The notes under the pieces are model-generated. The model made no database searches. It had not been told where the DNA came from and was given only the letters and a program-made list of their open reading frames with translations. Shown piece after piece: positions 21,061-33,200 of a stretch of 64,000 nucleotides of DNA. Source of the stretch: Smittia aterrima (taxonomy: Eukaryota > Arthropoda > Insecta > Diptera > Chironomidae); contig CP093831.1 of the NCBI GenBank assembly GCA_033063855.1, positions 25,172,001 through 25,236,000 on the forward strand, written 5' to 3'. A program made the translations under genes and the position numbers. The number at the start of each line of letters is the position of its first letter. Positions within the stretch are counted from its first letter, which is position 1.

Positions 21061-21600
21061 ATGGATTGTTCGTCATCTGATATAATTGATATTTTGGTGT
21101 CTCCTCAGAAAAGACTTAAAACGGTTGTGCTTAGAAACTTTTTACGTAAGCATGAGGACATCAATTGTAAAAAGCTGAATCAGATTGGATATATCAGTCC
21201 TAAGCTGCTGAAAGCGATTCAATCTCCTCTAAAGAAACTTGCATTCAACGATTATGACAAATTTATCGGTTCAAAAGAAAATCTATTGCTCTTCCTGAGT
21301 AAATTTGTTCATACTTTGGAGGAGCTAGAGATCGAAAATGATTTACCAGAATCAGTTTACGAGATGGTTTTCAAAAAGTTTCACAAGCTCAAAACATTGA
21401 AAATTGTCATCAACACGAAATCACCAGAATATATCAGTAAACTAGAACCTCCTTTTTTCAAAAAAATACTAAATCCTTCTGTCGAGAAGTTGATCGTATA
21501 TGAACTCAAAAATAACTGGAAGCCGATCCATGAACTAATGAGCATCCTTCCTAATATTTAAACTCTGTATTTACATGACTCAACTCTTTCGAACGAAAGT
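21061..21600 (+). pseudogene. F-box/LRR subfamily A fragment
   Basis: Homology to the third exon of subfamily A starts at MDCSSSDIIDILVS and runs through YISPKLLKAIQSPLKKLAF and SKLEPPFFKKILNPSVEKLI. It stops at 21559-21561, where ATC GAA of the paralogues reads ATT TAA. Recognisable sequence continues to about 21600 (CTTTCGAACGA). There is no F-box exon, no second exon and no promoter core. It sits between C gene 2 and the MFS transporter, where the A gene of a third block would be expected. Confidence 0.85.
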
Positions 21601-21795
21601 TCGTATAATACTGAGAACTTTAATTTTATTAGAATCTGTCGTAGAAAAAAGCTTTATCTTATTTGAAGTAATCACTCTTCAAATATGTGGGCTCGACAAC
21701 ATCTTTTCTTCACTGTCATAATCGAGATTACCCTGCGAAAGATTAAGATAAAATGATCACGGAGTGTAATTCACGTTAGATAAATTCGTGCAGCG

Positions 21796-23730
21796 ATGGA
21801 AACAGCATCGGTTGAGACGATTTTACGAAGAATAGGAAAGAAAAAAAAATATTTTTGGATTGTTTTGTTTTTTATTAGAAAGTTTTGACAGGATTCGGAA
21901 GTGTGCAAGTTCAGTTGATTGTTATTGGAGCTTTAATTCTTCTAACTGCTCTCAATGACACATTAGGAGCTTCGTTCTTCCTTCCAGCATCACAATGCGA
22001 TCTTCAACTGTCGACCAGGTAACGAACCAGTTTAAAAATACGCACTCGGATCAACCTGCTTTGAGTTATCGCAGCAAAACAATTAATTTAAATTTTCATG
22101 TTTTCAATTTCCAGCGATAAAGGATTTATTTCAGGAATGACCTTTCTCGGGGTTACAGTTTCGAGTTATTTTTGGGGTTTCCTCGGAGATACGAAAGGCC
22201 GAAGATTTGTCATTTTGAATGCTTTGATCTTTTCGTCAATCTTCGCAATAATTTCTTCATTCATGAGAAGTTTCGCTCTCTTCACATTTTGTCGATTCAT
22301 GGTCGGAGTTTTGTGAGCAATGAAAACAATTTCAACCGTAAGAAACTAATAAAAAATTCCAATTAGTGTGTCAGGATATTCAACGACAATGTATGCTTAC
22401 ATTGGAGAGTTCAACACGGACCGAAATCGATCAGCAATAATTTCATGGATCACAGTTTCCATCGGCTTAGCAAACATTTTCATTCCAAGTGATTATGCAG
22501 ACTTTTTCCATTATTGCGTCTGCTAATTAATGAAATTTTCAGTGTCAGCGATGTGGATTCTTTCATATGATTGGTCGTTTGAGCTTTATTCAGGATATTT
22601 CTTCAGACCTTGGAGACTTCTGATGCTTGTGTACACTGCTCCAGGCATAGTCGCGACTATATGGCTTAAGAGCTTTCGTGAGAGCCCGAGATTTTTGTTA
22701 TCTCAAAACGAACATAACAAAGCTGTTGACGTTTTAAAATGGATCAGCCAAACAAACGGAAGAAATCAGAAGGATATCGCGATAACAAAACTCCAATCAG
22801 AAATACAAAACATTCCAAATGCAAACACAAACAAAGACACGTGAGTGAGTTTTTATCTGAATGACGAAAATATGATCAAATATTTGTTCTCCGGCAGATT
22901 CATGATTTTTAAATCACTCATTAACCAAACACTGCCTCTAGTGAAGCCTCCTTATCTTATCTACGTTGCTGTTTGCTCGCTGTTGCATTTTGGAACTTTT
23001 GCCATGTAAATAACAATGACTATCATCTAAACTTGCAATAATTTTCATTTTATTTTAGATCGAATGGCTTAGGAGTTTTCGTTCCCGATGTGCTCAACAA
23101 ACTTTCAAATTCACAAAGCCACACGAAAATTTGCGACGTTTTACAGCTGAAAAAAGTGGAGACAAATTCAACTTATCAAGAGGTTCGTATCTCAAATGTG
23201 CTGCTCCCTAATGCTTAGAAAAGTATTTTCAGATTTGCAGTGATGTGATCGAAGAAAATGTTTTCATCGATACTGCGGTCCTCGGAACTTTTTACACTCT
23301 CGCGTTCGTAATTATCGCGATTGTCGCAAAATTCGTGAAAAGAAAATATATTTTAAATGTCACTTTGCTAGTTTCTTGTACAGCGGGTTTTGCTCTAGTT
23401 CATATTGAAAATCCTAGAATACTTCTCGCTGCATACTTTGGATTTATCATTTTTGCTGGAATAAATGTTTCGATAATTAACAGCAGCGCCTGTGACGCGA
23501 TTCCTACAAATTATCGGTAAATTTTACTTTACATTTCTTCGACAAAATTGATTATTTTTGATCTTTTTAGGTCAATGGCCGTTTGCTTTGCAATGCTTTT
23601 TGGAAGACTTGGAAGCGTGATATCTTCGAACTTTATAGGAAACTTTGTTGAGACCTATTGCGAATTCACTCACTACTCGTTAGCAGGTTTAATCGCATTT
23701 TGTCTGCTCTTGTCATTTTTATTGCCATAA
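21796..23730 (+). CDS. SV2-like MFS transporter
   Basis: Nine short exons: 21796-21810 (least certain), 21879-22018, 22115-22312, 22367-22488, 22543-22840, 22898-23005, 23059-23182, 23233-23516 and 23571-23730. They join in phase to give about 482 residues. The protein has the SV2-like layout: TGFGSVQVQLIVIGALILL as TM1, LGASFFLPASQCDL, then the MFS motif GFLGDTKGRR, YAYIGEFNTDRNR, SFRESPRFLLSQNEHNKAVD before the central loop, a short luminal or extracellular loop with cysteines (ICDVLQ, EICSDV), and FGRLGSVISS in the C-terminal half. Relatives are synaptic vesicle glycoprotein 2-like organic solute carriers of the plasma or vesicle membrane. The substrate is unknown. It is shorter than vertebrate SV2 and fits the small insect SV2-like carriers. 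It is a single-copy passenger within the F-box array. Confidence 0.85.
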
Positions 23731-24084
23731 ATTTTAATAAAACTATACCTCTGAACCCTTTCGGGTAAAGCCAAGTATACAGGCTCTTTTATTAGAAAAG
23801 TAAGCTTTCGATTGAAAAGACGAAGAAAATTGGAAAAAATAGCTGGAACTTCCAACCCAGCGTGAAAGTTTACGACTTTCGCAAAGAAGTTTTAACGCAT
23901 GGCGATTTTTTCTAAAACAACGCTTAAATCGCTCCTTATGACTTCTTTATAATGACGAATCGGTAGTTAACTTAATGAGCAGCATAGGTTTTCTTTGTCG
24001 CAATGAGTTCGTTGATGAAAAACGATTTCTCCCGCCAAATTATTATTTTCAAATCTGTGACTTTCCCGCGAAAAGTAAAATGTA

Positions 24085-24110
24085 GCGTAGCATTTTCCCT
24101 GCAACTGATA
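24085..24110 (+). promoter_or_regulatory. Conserved array promoter core, C gene 3
   Basis: GCGTAGCATTTTCCCTGCAA followed by CTGATA lies 73 bp before the ATG at 24158. Upstream TTTCCCGCGAAAAGTAAAAT is also identical to C gene 1. Confidence 0.5.
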
Positions 24111-24157
24111 ATTTCAATTTTTCTGTAACAAACGAAAGAAAAAGAAATTTCAAAAAA

Positions 24158-26166
24158 ATGAGTGAAGTGGAAGTTGATTTACCCAAAGGAATTCATGATC
24201 TGCCGGACGAGCTTTTGCTGAAAGTCTTTGATAGCATGGAATACGAAACTTTGATGAAATCTACTCAAATTTGCAAGAAGTAAGTTTTTGTTTATTTTTA
24301 TTTTTTGTTTATGTTTCATTTTAAACATTTTTCTGTGTTTTTAGATGGAATGAAATGATTGGACAGAACACGACGATAATGAAGAAGATCCAGCTTGTTA
24401 TCAAAGGTGATCGTGAGAGAGAGATGCTTCCAGTTGCCTTGACTCGCAAATATCACACGATCAAGTTAATGAATTGGAACAATGAATGGAATGACTTATT
24501 GAACGGCTTCTTGAAAGCAACAGACATGCGAGTTCTTGTGTTCAATAAGTGCAACATAGAAGTAGACGACGCCCTGAAGTTTAAGAAGTTTATGTTATCA
24601 GCAAATAAACTCGAGTCATTGAGAATTGAAGAGTCAAACGATGAAAAGCATTTTATTCCTCTAGGGGCATTAATGCTGGTATGTTATCAAATTCTAAGAT
24701 ATCTTCACGGAATTCGTTATTTTAAGTTTTTTTTATTTCAGACTTCAGGCTTCAGCGGTACAAGGCAATTAAAAAGCTTGGAACTCAAGGATGTTCTACT
24801 TGTCGATTTTCTGATCGATTTTCTTGCCTGTCAGAAAAGCCTTGAGACGCTTGTACTTAAAAACTTCCATCTTATACACAAGGACAGTAATCTTGAAAAG
24901 CTGAAGGAGATTCAATTCCCTCTCAAGAAACTTGCAATAAACAATTATGGTTGGAAATTGGTGTTTGGCTCAGAAGAAAACTTGTTGCTCTTCATGAGCA
25001 AGTTTGCTGATTCCTTGGAGGAGCTCGAAGTCGGAAATACTTTACCAGAATCATTCTACGAGTTAGTTTTCGAAAAGTTTCACAAGCTAAAAACATTGAA
25101 ACTTCTCATTGACAAACCACGTTATGCCACCGTTTGCAATAATCTTACTCCAAATCCATCTGTTCGAAAGCTGATTGTTGATGGCTACAGAAATTTAATA
25201 AAACCGATCCAAGGATTCATTTGCAACCTTCCAAACATCGAGACACTGGTTCTACACGATTCGAAAATTACGGAGAAGCTCATGATGTTCATCTCATCAA
25301 ATCTCACGAAATTGGAGAATCTCCTAATACCAAATATTCCTAAAAACACTTTCGTCGAAATCAGGATTCCAAGTTTGAAGTCACTCACTATCATGGCGTT
25401 CCATTTCGATGACTGGAATACCAAGCAGCACCGGTATTGGGCAAGATATTGGAGAACGATTACGTTAGCAATGCCAAACCTCGAAACATTCAGAATCCTG
25501 CACGCACAAGATACTTTAAATATCCAAAATATTAACATCATCGCTAAAGGTTGGCCTCATCTCAAACATATTGCATTTGGAAAGGGATTGCAATATGGTT
25601 GTTCGGATTGGTTCTTAGAAGATCACGTCAACAAATTCCGAAACTTGACAACTCTGAAATTGCCTGTGAATGCATTCGAATATACGGGCAATTCGCGTAG
25701 TCAACTATCAGAACGAGTAGGATTCCGTTTAATTGTTCGTCCTTTAGAATCTTTAAAAATTGAAGATTTTTTGTTTGGCTTGTGGAATGAGAAAAACTTG
25801 TTATCATTGAAACCTGTAAAGTACTATGGACTTCTTCACAAATATTATGGTTGGCAGTACTATCTTAATAATAGTGGTAGCTCCTCAGACTCAAGTGACG
25901 ATTCAGAAGATGGTGCAGGTGACGATTTAGCAGATGATTCAGGTGGCGATTCAGAAGATGATTCAGGTGGCGATTCAGAAGATGGTGCAGGACACGATTT
26001 AGAAGATGATGCAGGAGACGATTCGGAAGATTCAGAAGATGATTCAGGTGGCGATTCAGAAGATGGTGCAGGACACGATTTAGCAGATGATTCAGGAGAC
26101 GATTCGGAAGATGATTCAGGTGGCGATTCAGAAGATGATTTCGGTGACGATGTAGAAGATTATTAA
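24158..26166 (+). CDS. F-box/LRR protein, subfamily C, expanded acidic repeat tail
   Basis: Exons 24158-24279, 24345-24678 and 24742-26166 give 626 residues. The F-box and LRRs follow the other C genes, with a local insertion near 25400 (FDDWNTKQHRYWARYWR). Intron 2 happens to be open in frame, so retention would add 21 residues without a stop. The last 95 or so residues are an Asp/Glu/Ser/Gly tail built from repeated DDSGGDSEDGAGHDLED-like units, encoded by a minisatellite at about 25895-26160. The 3' flank was interrupted by a hAT-like element right after the stop. It is presumed to be an SCF receptor; the tail would be strongly negative and disordered. Confidence 0.86.
25895..26160 (+). 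repeat. Coding minisatellite (Asp-rich tail)
   Basis: Tandem, imperfect units of GATTCAGGTGGCGATTCAGA and related GATGGTGCAGGACACGATTT run through the 3' end of C gene 3. The units stay in frame (multiples of three). C gene 1 has only a short version of this tract, so the array has grown here, probably by slippage or unequal exchange. Confidence 0.75.
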
Positions 26167-27388
26167 AGACTTTCCAAGGGGCGGATAACTGCAGTAAACC
26201 TGTTTTTTACTATCATAGTAAAGTTGCAGTAAAATATTTTACTGTCATAGTAAAACAGTTTACTATCATAGTAAAGTTTTTTATTCCTATTTCATAAAAT
26301 ATTATCGGGAATGTGTGGGAATTTCCCTTTTCTTTAGTTAATCAAAAACAGCAACTTTCTTCCTTATGGGTTAGGCTATAAAACTGGGTAGTATGTTTTT
26401 TTCCCCGCGCCCCCATTTCATGGCAAATTGAAGTCAAATATATTACATTTTCCGGAAAAATCACAAAAATGCAATTTTCGTAAAATATTAGGCCCACAGC
26501 TTCCTTTTGATAATTTTCGACCTTGATAAAATATCTCAATAGACTTCTAAACTATAATTATGCATGTTTAGATTTGCGAATAAAGCTTTCCCCTCACAAA
26601 AAAATTCGAAAAATCGAGATTTTTGGGAATTTTTTTAAAAAAACAGGGAATTTGCGGACTTAACAGAATGTCAAAACTCAATTTCATTGCTTTATTGTCT
26701 TTTAAATCTATCTCTCTTTTATATGGCAAAGTTTTATCAAATATAATCTGCTAACTTTCCAGCAATTTTCATTTTAATGTAAAATGCCGCAAAAAACTTG
26801 ATTTTTCGAAATATTTTTTCTTTTTAACTCATTTTCCAGTTAATAAAATTGGATCATGTTGTATGAATGGATTGTGTATCTCAATAAGACCGATCAATTG
26901 ACATATCATTTGGGTGGGTGCAGTGGGTGGTAAGAAAAATTTCATACAAAAACTGAAATTTTTGCAGCGTTTCACATAAACATTTAAATGAGACAGCAAG
27001 TTGATGAGAGAAATGTGATGTAAAGTTGTTTTTGTGACTTGGCATGGATTTGTGTGGATGGTTTATGGTCAGAAAAGGTAAAGTAAGAAAATTTAAGTTC
27101 GGGTTGAGTCAAGATTTATTTCGATTTGTTTTAGGGTAGTAGAGCCCGCTTAAGAAAGTTTAAGATCTCTAATTTCCTTTAAAAACTGAGGATTTGACAT
27201 CCCAAATATTTTTGAGGTAAACATTTAAAATGTGCCGAGTTTATGATACGATGTTAGTCTAGGGTAGTAAAGTTGCATAGTAAAGTCGATTTTTGGTTTT
27301 ACTGTGACAGTAAAACATTTTACTATCACAGTAAAACACTTTACTATGGGACGAGTTTTACTGCAGTTATCCGCCCCTTGAGACTTTC
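26167..27388. mobile_element. Non-autonomous hAT-like element, 1206 bp
   Basis: Termini CAAGGGGCGGATAACTGCAG.. at 26175 and its reverse complement ending at 27380 match over 24 bases. The element is flanked by an 8-bp direct repeat AGACTTTC (26167-26174 and 27381-27388). Eight-base duplications and CA-G-rich ends are hallmarks of the hAT superfamily. Subterminal repeats of TTTACTATCATAGTAAA type lie at both ends (26203-26275, 27295-27350), as expected for transposase binding sites. Sequence after the right border continues the 3' flank of the C genes (compare 9100-9170). There is no open frame for a transposase. Confidence 0.88.
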
Positions 27389-27617
27389 AGTCAAGGAATT
27401 CTCAGCGCGACCAAAAAATCTCAATCAAAATATTATTAACGTTTCTAAAACATTTTTTATACTCCGAATAAACTTAATAAATGATAAAATCAAATCTAAT
27501 TTGTTTAAGATTTTCCCGCTGAAATTTCAAAAGTTGCGCGCTTTGTCATTTACAAAATTTATTAACTCGAAAAAAATCTAAGAAAAAAAAACAATAAGAA
27601 ACAAAATTATCGATAAA

Positions 27618-28794
27618 ATGGAACAGCCACCTTCAAGCAGCAACTCTTCCAGCTTCGAAGATCTTGCCAAAGACAGCGACATCAAAGAAACTGAAAAGGA
27701 CGACGGCTTTATGGATATTCTGGGAAATAATCAGCTTACAAAAAAAGTGATTGCCCTACTTTTCCATTTCACAATATTTTACGGTGACATTTGCACTTTC
27801 GTTTAAGGTTTTGGTCATTGGCGCTCCAGAGACTCGACCTCGCCGATTGGACATTTGCAAAATCAACTGCTCAGGAAAGCTCGAAGACTCCGATGACGTC
27901 GTTGAGGAAATGAACAATTTTAGCTTCCAACTTGGCGATTCCGAGGTGGTTCAGGGTTTAGACATGGCTGTTGGATTAATGGATGTAGGAGAGAAGGCTG
28001 AGGTTACTGTGAATTCTCGATTTGCTTATGGATCAATAGGACTCGCTTCGAAAAATATTCCCGCAGACTCGGCAATCGTTTACACTGTCGAGTTGCTTTC
28101 AGCTCACGAAGAGAACGATGTTGAGAAGAAGTCGTACGACTCACGCAAAGAAATCGGAAACAAGAAACGCGAACGTGGAAACTTCTACTTCGAACGACAG
28201 GAATTCAATTCTGCAATTCAGCTTTATCGCCGTGCTTTAGAATACTTGGATGAGTCAGAAGGAGGAATCACTAATCCAACAGATGATGGTGAACTTGAGC
28301 CAACAAACGCTCAACTTCAAGATCTTCTTGAAGACAGAATCAAAGTTTATAATAACATGGCTCAAGCACAGATGAAGATCAAAGCTTTTGAACCAGCTCT
28401 CAAGTCAATCGATACAGTTCTTCAATGTCAACCAAACAATGTGAAAGCTCTTTATCGCAAAGGAAAGATCCTTGAAGAGAAAGCTGACGTTGAGAACGCA
28501 ATAATCTTATTGCGCAAAGCTGCGATCCTTGAGCCAGAAAACAAATCAATCCAAAATGAACTGTCTCGTTTAATCCTAAAATCGAAACGCGAAGCTCGCA
28601 ACGAAAAAGACTTGTACCAGAAAATGCTCGGGCAGGCTCAGATCTTGGATAAGAAGACCCAACAAAGAAAGCAAACATCAACAGCTGTTGCTAACAACAC
28701 TGGAAATAAGCTTAAGCTCTGGTCGTACACACTCGGATCAGTTCTCATCAGCGTCGCAGCTATCGCAATCTATCGCTACAAATATGCTCCATAA
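27618..28794 (+). CDS. FKBP8: FKBP8-like peptidyl-prolyl isomerase with TPRs and tail anchor
   Basis: Exon 1 is 27618-27746 and exon 2 is 27808-28794, giving 371 residues. Order of parts: acidic N-terminus; DILGNNQLTKKVLVIG, the conserved lead-in; an FKBP domain (about 44-130) with SFQLGDSEVVQGLDMAVGLM and the IPADSAIVYTVELL end; a TPR region (about 140-300) with GNFYFERQEFNSAIQLYRRA, NMAQAQMKIKAFEPAL and VKALYRKGKILE; and a C-terminal membrane segment (about 347-365) followed by YRYKYAP. The tail anchor and the TPRs fit FKBP8 (Drosophila zonda), which sits on the mitochondrial outer membrane and ER, binds Hsp90 and takes part in autophagy and apoptosis control. Human FKBP8 is about 412 residues, so this is compact. 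It lies just beyond the F-box array. Confidence 0.9.
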
Positions 28795-29137
28795 GATGAA
28801 AGAAAAACTTCATTCCAGTAGCAAACGGTCGGGCCAAGGCATTTAATTTAATAATTCACCTTCGATGGGATTTACCACAGCTTTTGTTACTTCTTATTTT
28901 CTTAAAAAAATAAATTTTGATGGTTAATAAGATCTTTAATTGTTGATGAATTACAAGAGTAATTTAACATGTCCAAGCACCATAGATAATTATTAATCGT
29001 CAGCAGAGTTGGAATCAATTTTGCTCGAATCCTGAATTGTTAACAAATATTTTTGAAGAATCTCATTCGTCGCATTCTTTAAGTTCTAATATGGAAATTT
29101 GTGTCTTAAATAGAAATGGTATTCAATATTCAACTGG

Positions 29138-30254
29138 TCAACGTACAACGTGAAGAGGAAACGTGGAGTTCTTAGACACGACAATCAACGATAGTTTATC
29201 GCTCGTCTCTCGACTTAGTTCGCACCATGAGCACTTTCCAATGAACGTTACTTCTTCGATTGTCGGTTTGAAAACTACGAGAAGAGTCAAGCACACTCCA
29301 TCTGTCTCGATTGTTGTGTTTGGATCATGTTCAACAGAGAGAAGACCAACGAGACGATGTTGTGGCACTTCACATCCAAAGAGTTCTGTCATAAACTTTC
29401 TTAATGTTGAATGAAGACTTCGACCAGGATGAATCTCAACGGTTGGGAAATGATAACAGTTCTTCTCGCTGATTAGAATATTCACGCGGCTTGGATTCGA
29501 TCGCTTTCGAACAGCGATAACGACTCGAAGGTAGCTTTTGTGATGAGTCTTGAATGCTGGCAAAATGTTTTTGTGCCATGTTGAGTCAGCTGGTCGCTTG
29601 TAATAGTTCCGTCCAAGTTCGATTATGTTCATGACGTCTTGTGATCTCAATGTGACTTCATCGAGATCAGCAATCCACTTTGCTTGAAGAGATTCTTGAT
29701 CAGCTCGAGCTGGAACCTTCAACTCGCCTCCTGTGATGTTTCCAGTTAGAACAAATCGAAACCACGATCCACTAGCTGACTCAACAGCGAGGAGAGTTGT
29801 GATCTTAACATGCAATCCAGTTTCCTCAAGAACTTCTCTCATGGCAGCTTCGACTATGTTCTCGCCTTTCTCCATTCGTCCAGCTGGCAAATACCTTCAA
29901 AAACATTCCAATAAGATTCTAGGTCAAACAGAAATTACCTTCTCTCACCATTTCCCAGCGCAACTTTTCTTCGCTTCTTGAATTAAAAGAAGTTCTCCAG
30001 CTTCATTGAAAATTACGACTGCCACGATGTACGTCACGGTTTTACCTTTTAAATTAAAATTCTCAAATCAGAAATCAATTTAACTGTTAAATCGAATTCT
30101 CACCTAAGACCGGAACATGATCAGACGAAGCGCTTGGTTTGATTCCTTGACTTTCGGCAAAGGAATTCTGCTCCTCTAAAGTAAAGTCACAGATCTCACT
30201 CGTGACTTCATCGAGATGTTGCGAGTCTAATAGACGAATCAAACTATTTTCCAT
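29138..30254 (-). CDS. NUDT18: Nudix hydrolase, NUDT18-like
   Basis: Exons on the minus strand are 30254-30104, 30045-29949 and 29894-29138, giving 334 residues (human NUDT18 is 323). The Nudix box is complete at residues 88-110: G88, E94, R102-E103, E106-E107 and G109 (GRMEKGENIVEAAMREVLEE). The preceding strand, VTYIVAVVIFNEAGELLLIQ, and KWYLPAGR are typical. NUDT18 (MTH3) hydrolyses oxidised purine nucleoside diphosphates such as 8-oxo-dGDP, keeping them out of DNA and RNA. The C-terminal half is the longer extension found in this subfamily. The gene converges on FKBP8, their ends 343 bp apart. Confidence 0.87.
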
Positions 30255-33200
30255 CTTGACCACTGATTTCTGTGTTCGTGTTACTTTTGTTTTCTCTTTT
30301 CTTTTTTATGGAAATTAATTCGACTTATCAATTAAGAATTGCACTTCAAACAAAAGGCTTTCGTGTGGCACAAAGGTTGTTATGGTACAAAACTTAAACG
30401 AGTTCTGCAAAGACTGATTTGCATTAATAAATGTTTACTTTTGTTCACTCACATCTCAGAAAACTTGAATGAAACATTCCAAAGCGTGTGGAGCATTCGT
30501 AAGGCTTGTCATGGTCGATCGTGGGTTGTCTCTCTGCAAGACGAAGAAAAAAAAATCTTTGAAATAATTGAAAACGAAACATTTATGTCGAATCAAAGAT
30601 GAAGAAGTAAAAACGTCAATTAAAAATCTTTTTGATGTCATAACCAACGAAGGCCCCCCAAAAACGGAATATGCCGATCCAAAGGAGAAAAGAGAATGAT
30701 TCACTTGTTCTCTTTTGTGCAACGCACATTCCACCAATTCGAGAGAATATTCTCGAATCGTTCTCAGTTCTTGAAGTTGACTCTCCCGCATGCGCAATCA
30801 AAATGATATCATCGAAAGGAATTAACAACAAATCTTGCCGCCAACATCTCTCAAGCGAACGAAAGAATTTCTTTATTATTGTAGAGTCTTCATCGTCCAT
30901 TAAACATTCGGTTGCGGTTGCTGAGCATGGATACAATAATATCATCCAACATATGATTGCTGTTCCCCTTTTCTCGTGGGCGTCAGTTGTAAGGCTTGGT
31001 TTAACCCAAAGTCGTCAAGATCCAACGCCACTTAAAATGGATTAAGTTGTTTTTCGCATGATTGAGTAGAACTGCGAAAACAGAGCGAGAGTGTGTGTGT
31101 CTATGTGGGGGGATCAACAATGGAATGAATTACGGGGAAAAACACACAAAATCCAGCATAGGCCTTCACATCATGCGTTCATTCCTTTGAATTCAATGCT
31201 TAGAGTGTAATCCACTCCCGCCTGCTATTCATCTCATTCGTCGTAGAGTTCTTCACATAAAACTACAATAAAAGAAGTAATCGCATCCAAATCGGATTTA
31301 CATACAATATTCGGCCGCATAAGCATGCAAGCTATCCACCCCCAACTCCCGACAAACAACAAAGCAAAAAAACTGAAGGGAAGTTGGGGATGAGGAGGAA
31401 AATGTAAAATGCTGAAAAATGCGAACGGGAAAAAATTGACGGAGTGAAATAAATTAACTTTTTTTTCTCCTCTCTCGACGACTCCTCTATCACACACCCA
31501 GAATCTGCAGATTAAGGTTCAGATTCAGGCACAGACAGAAAATAAACAATTTTCAATTTCCCGAAAACTCTTTTCATTAATTTCAATCCCGCTTCTCCTC
31601 TCCGATCCTACCTCTCGACAACAACTTCTCTGTGTGAGGCGAAAAGGAAAAACAAGCGCGAGGGAGGACAAAAAAAAAGTTTCCGAAACTATAAAGAGTT
31701 TAATTGAAACGAAATTATTTTTCTGTGTACAAAAGCTCTTTTTATTGTGATGAAGTTTTCTTCTCTGAATTCGGGATCCAAACAGCGAAAGCAATCTTGT
31801 TTTTTCGCTCTCGTCTATTTGAGCTTTAAAGCAGCTTAAGCATACAACATCGAATAAAGTTTCAATCTCATGAATATGCAATATTTTTTTGAAAAGATTT
31901 TCCTCATTTATTTCCCTGTAAACACGAAGCGGAAAGCAATTTTCTCCACCGTTATCTGGTTCCATCGTCGTCGACCAAAAACTTTTCCAACTTGCTGAGT
32001 GTGTAACCGGGTTTATCAAATAAATGAGAAAAGTCGAAGAATGCTAATAACTTCCTATGAATGGCTTCATCGCAATTATCTTCAATCTGCGGATCCTAGC
32101 AACGAGCGACACTCAAGCTTTTCATTTCCACTCGAGAGTAATTAAAAAGTGCAAAAAGGAATTGTAGGAAAAAGCAGCGAACTCAGTTCTTGAGTTTACA
32201 TTCGCTGTGGAAGGCACTCATGCAATATTGATGTCTGAAGTCGCAAGCAACAATGCATTTAATTTATGCAACGTGTGTGAGCGGAAAAGTTCTCGTTCGC
32301 TCGTTCGTTCATTCTCAGGAAAATTCAAGAACACTTACAAAAGCTCGAGTGCTTTTTATCCTTCTCCCCATCTCGCGGTTGGTGCATCAAACTTTCATGA
32401 GAAGATGAGAGAGAAGTTTGATATTCATAAGAGTTTAACATGTTGTTGTTTCATATACGCAACAGCGGTTCTTCTGCCACAGTGAGAATTCATTATTAAA
32501 CAAGAATTTAATTAAAGCACACCCCGAACAATATCTCATCGTTTTCATTACCGCATGAATAATTTTCTCCCGCAAACTTCCACCTCTCCCAGGAAGTTCA
32601 GTTATTCGAAAAAGGAACGAAAGGTATTAGTTAAGTGCAGAAGCTTTTCACCGAATCATTAGTTTTTTTTTGTTCTTCTCCTCCTTGTTCATTTACCTTG
32701 CAGATGATAAGCCAAATTGTTGCCATGGAAGGTGGAGAGGAAAGTATCGAGAGAAAAAGGGATGAACAATGATGTGATCTATGCTTTAATAGCCTCTTGA
32801 AGAATATTGTCGAGGACTTTTTCGTGAGATGAAAAGATTTGTTTGTTGGTTTGAAATGAAAAGTTGAGGAAAAAATTGAATAATGAATAAACCCTTCACC
32901 ACCATCAATCCCTTCCGACCAGCTCTCATAGTTTTTTTTTATTGCCCCGGAAAAACCTTTTCACGAATTTTTTTTCCCTTCTTCCTATCACTCAACTCGT
33001 TATTCTCATTCCTCGTATCTCTTATCGCTTCTCGTTTTTGTTTTGCGTCGAGCTTCAACCGGTTCGTGAATGCATTTTAAATTTTAAATAATAAAATTTT
33101 ATTTACTCGTCGTAAAGTTTTAATTTTCCCTCGGCGCGCTTTTCCGGTAGGAGAATGAAAATCCTTTCATCTTGTTTTTCGAATCGCCCACGCGGAGGCT

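Noticed and set aside
29163..29981. Plus-strand frames of 82-83 codons
   Set aside because: Antisense shadows of the NUDT18-like gene.
30671..31045. 124-codon open frame on the plus strand
   Set aside because: Overlapped by equally long frames on the other strand, with no domain, no paralogue and no splice context; expected by chance in several kilobases.
31525..32019. 164-codon open frame on the minus strand
   Set aside because: The longest frame of the gene-poor stretch, but its composition is not protein-like, there is no recognisable domain, and no promoter or polyadenylation context was seen. Kept out for lack of support; transcripts could overturn this.
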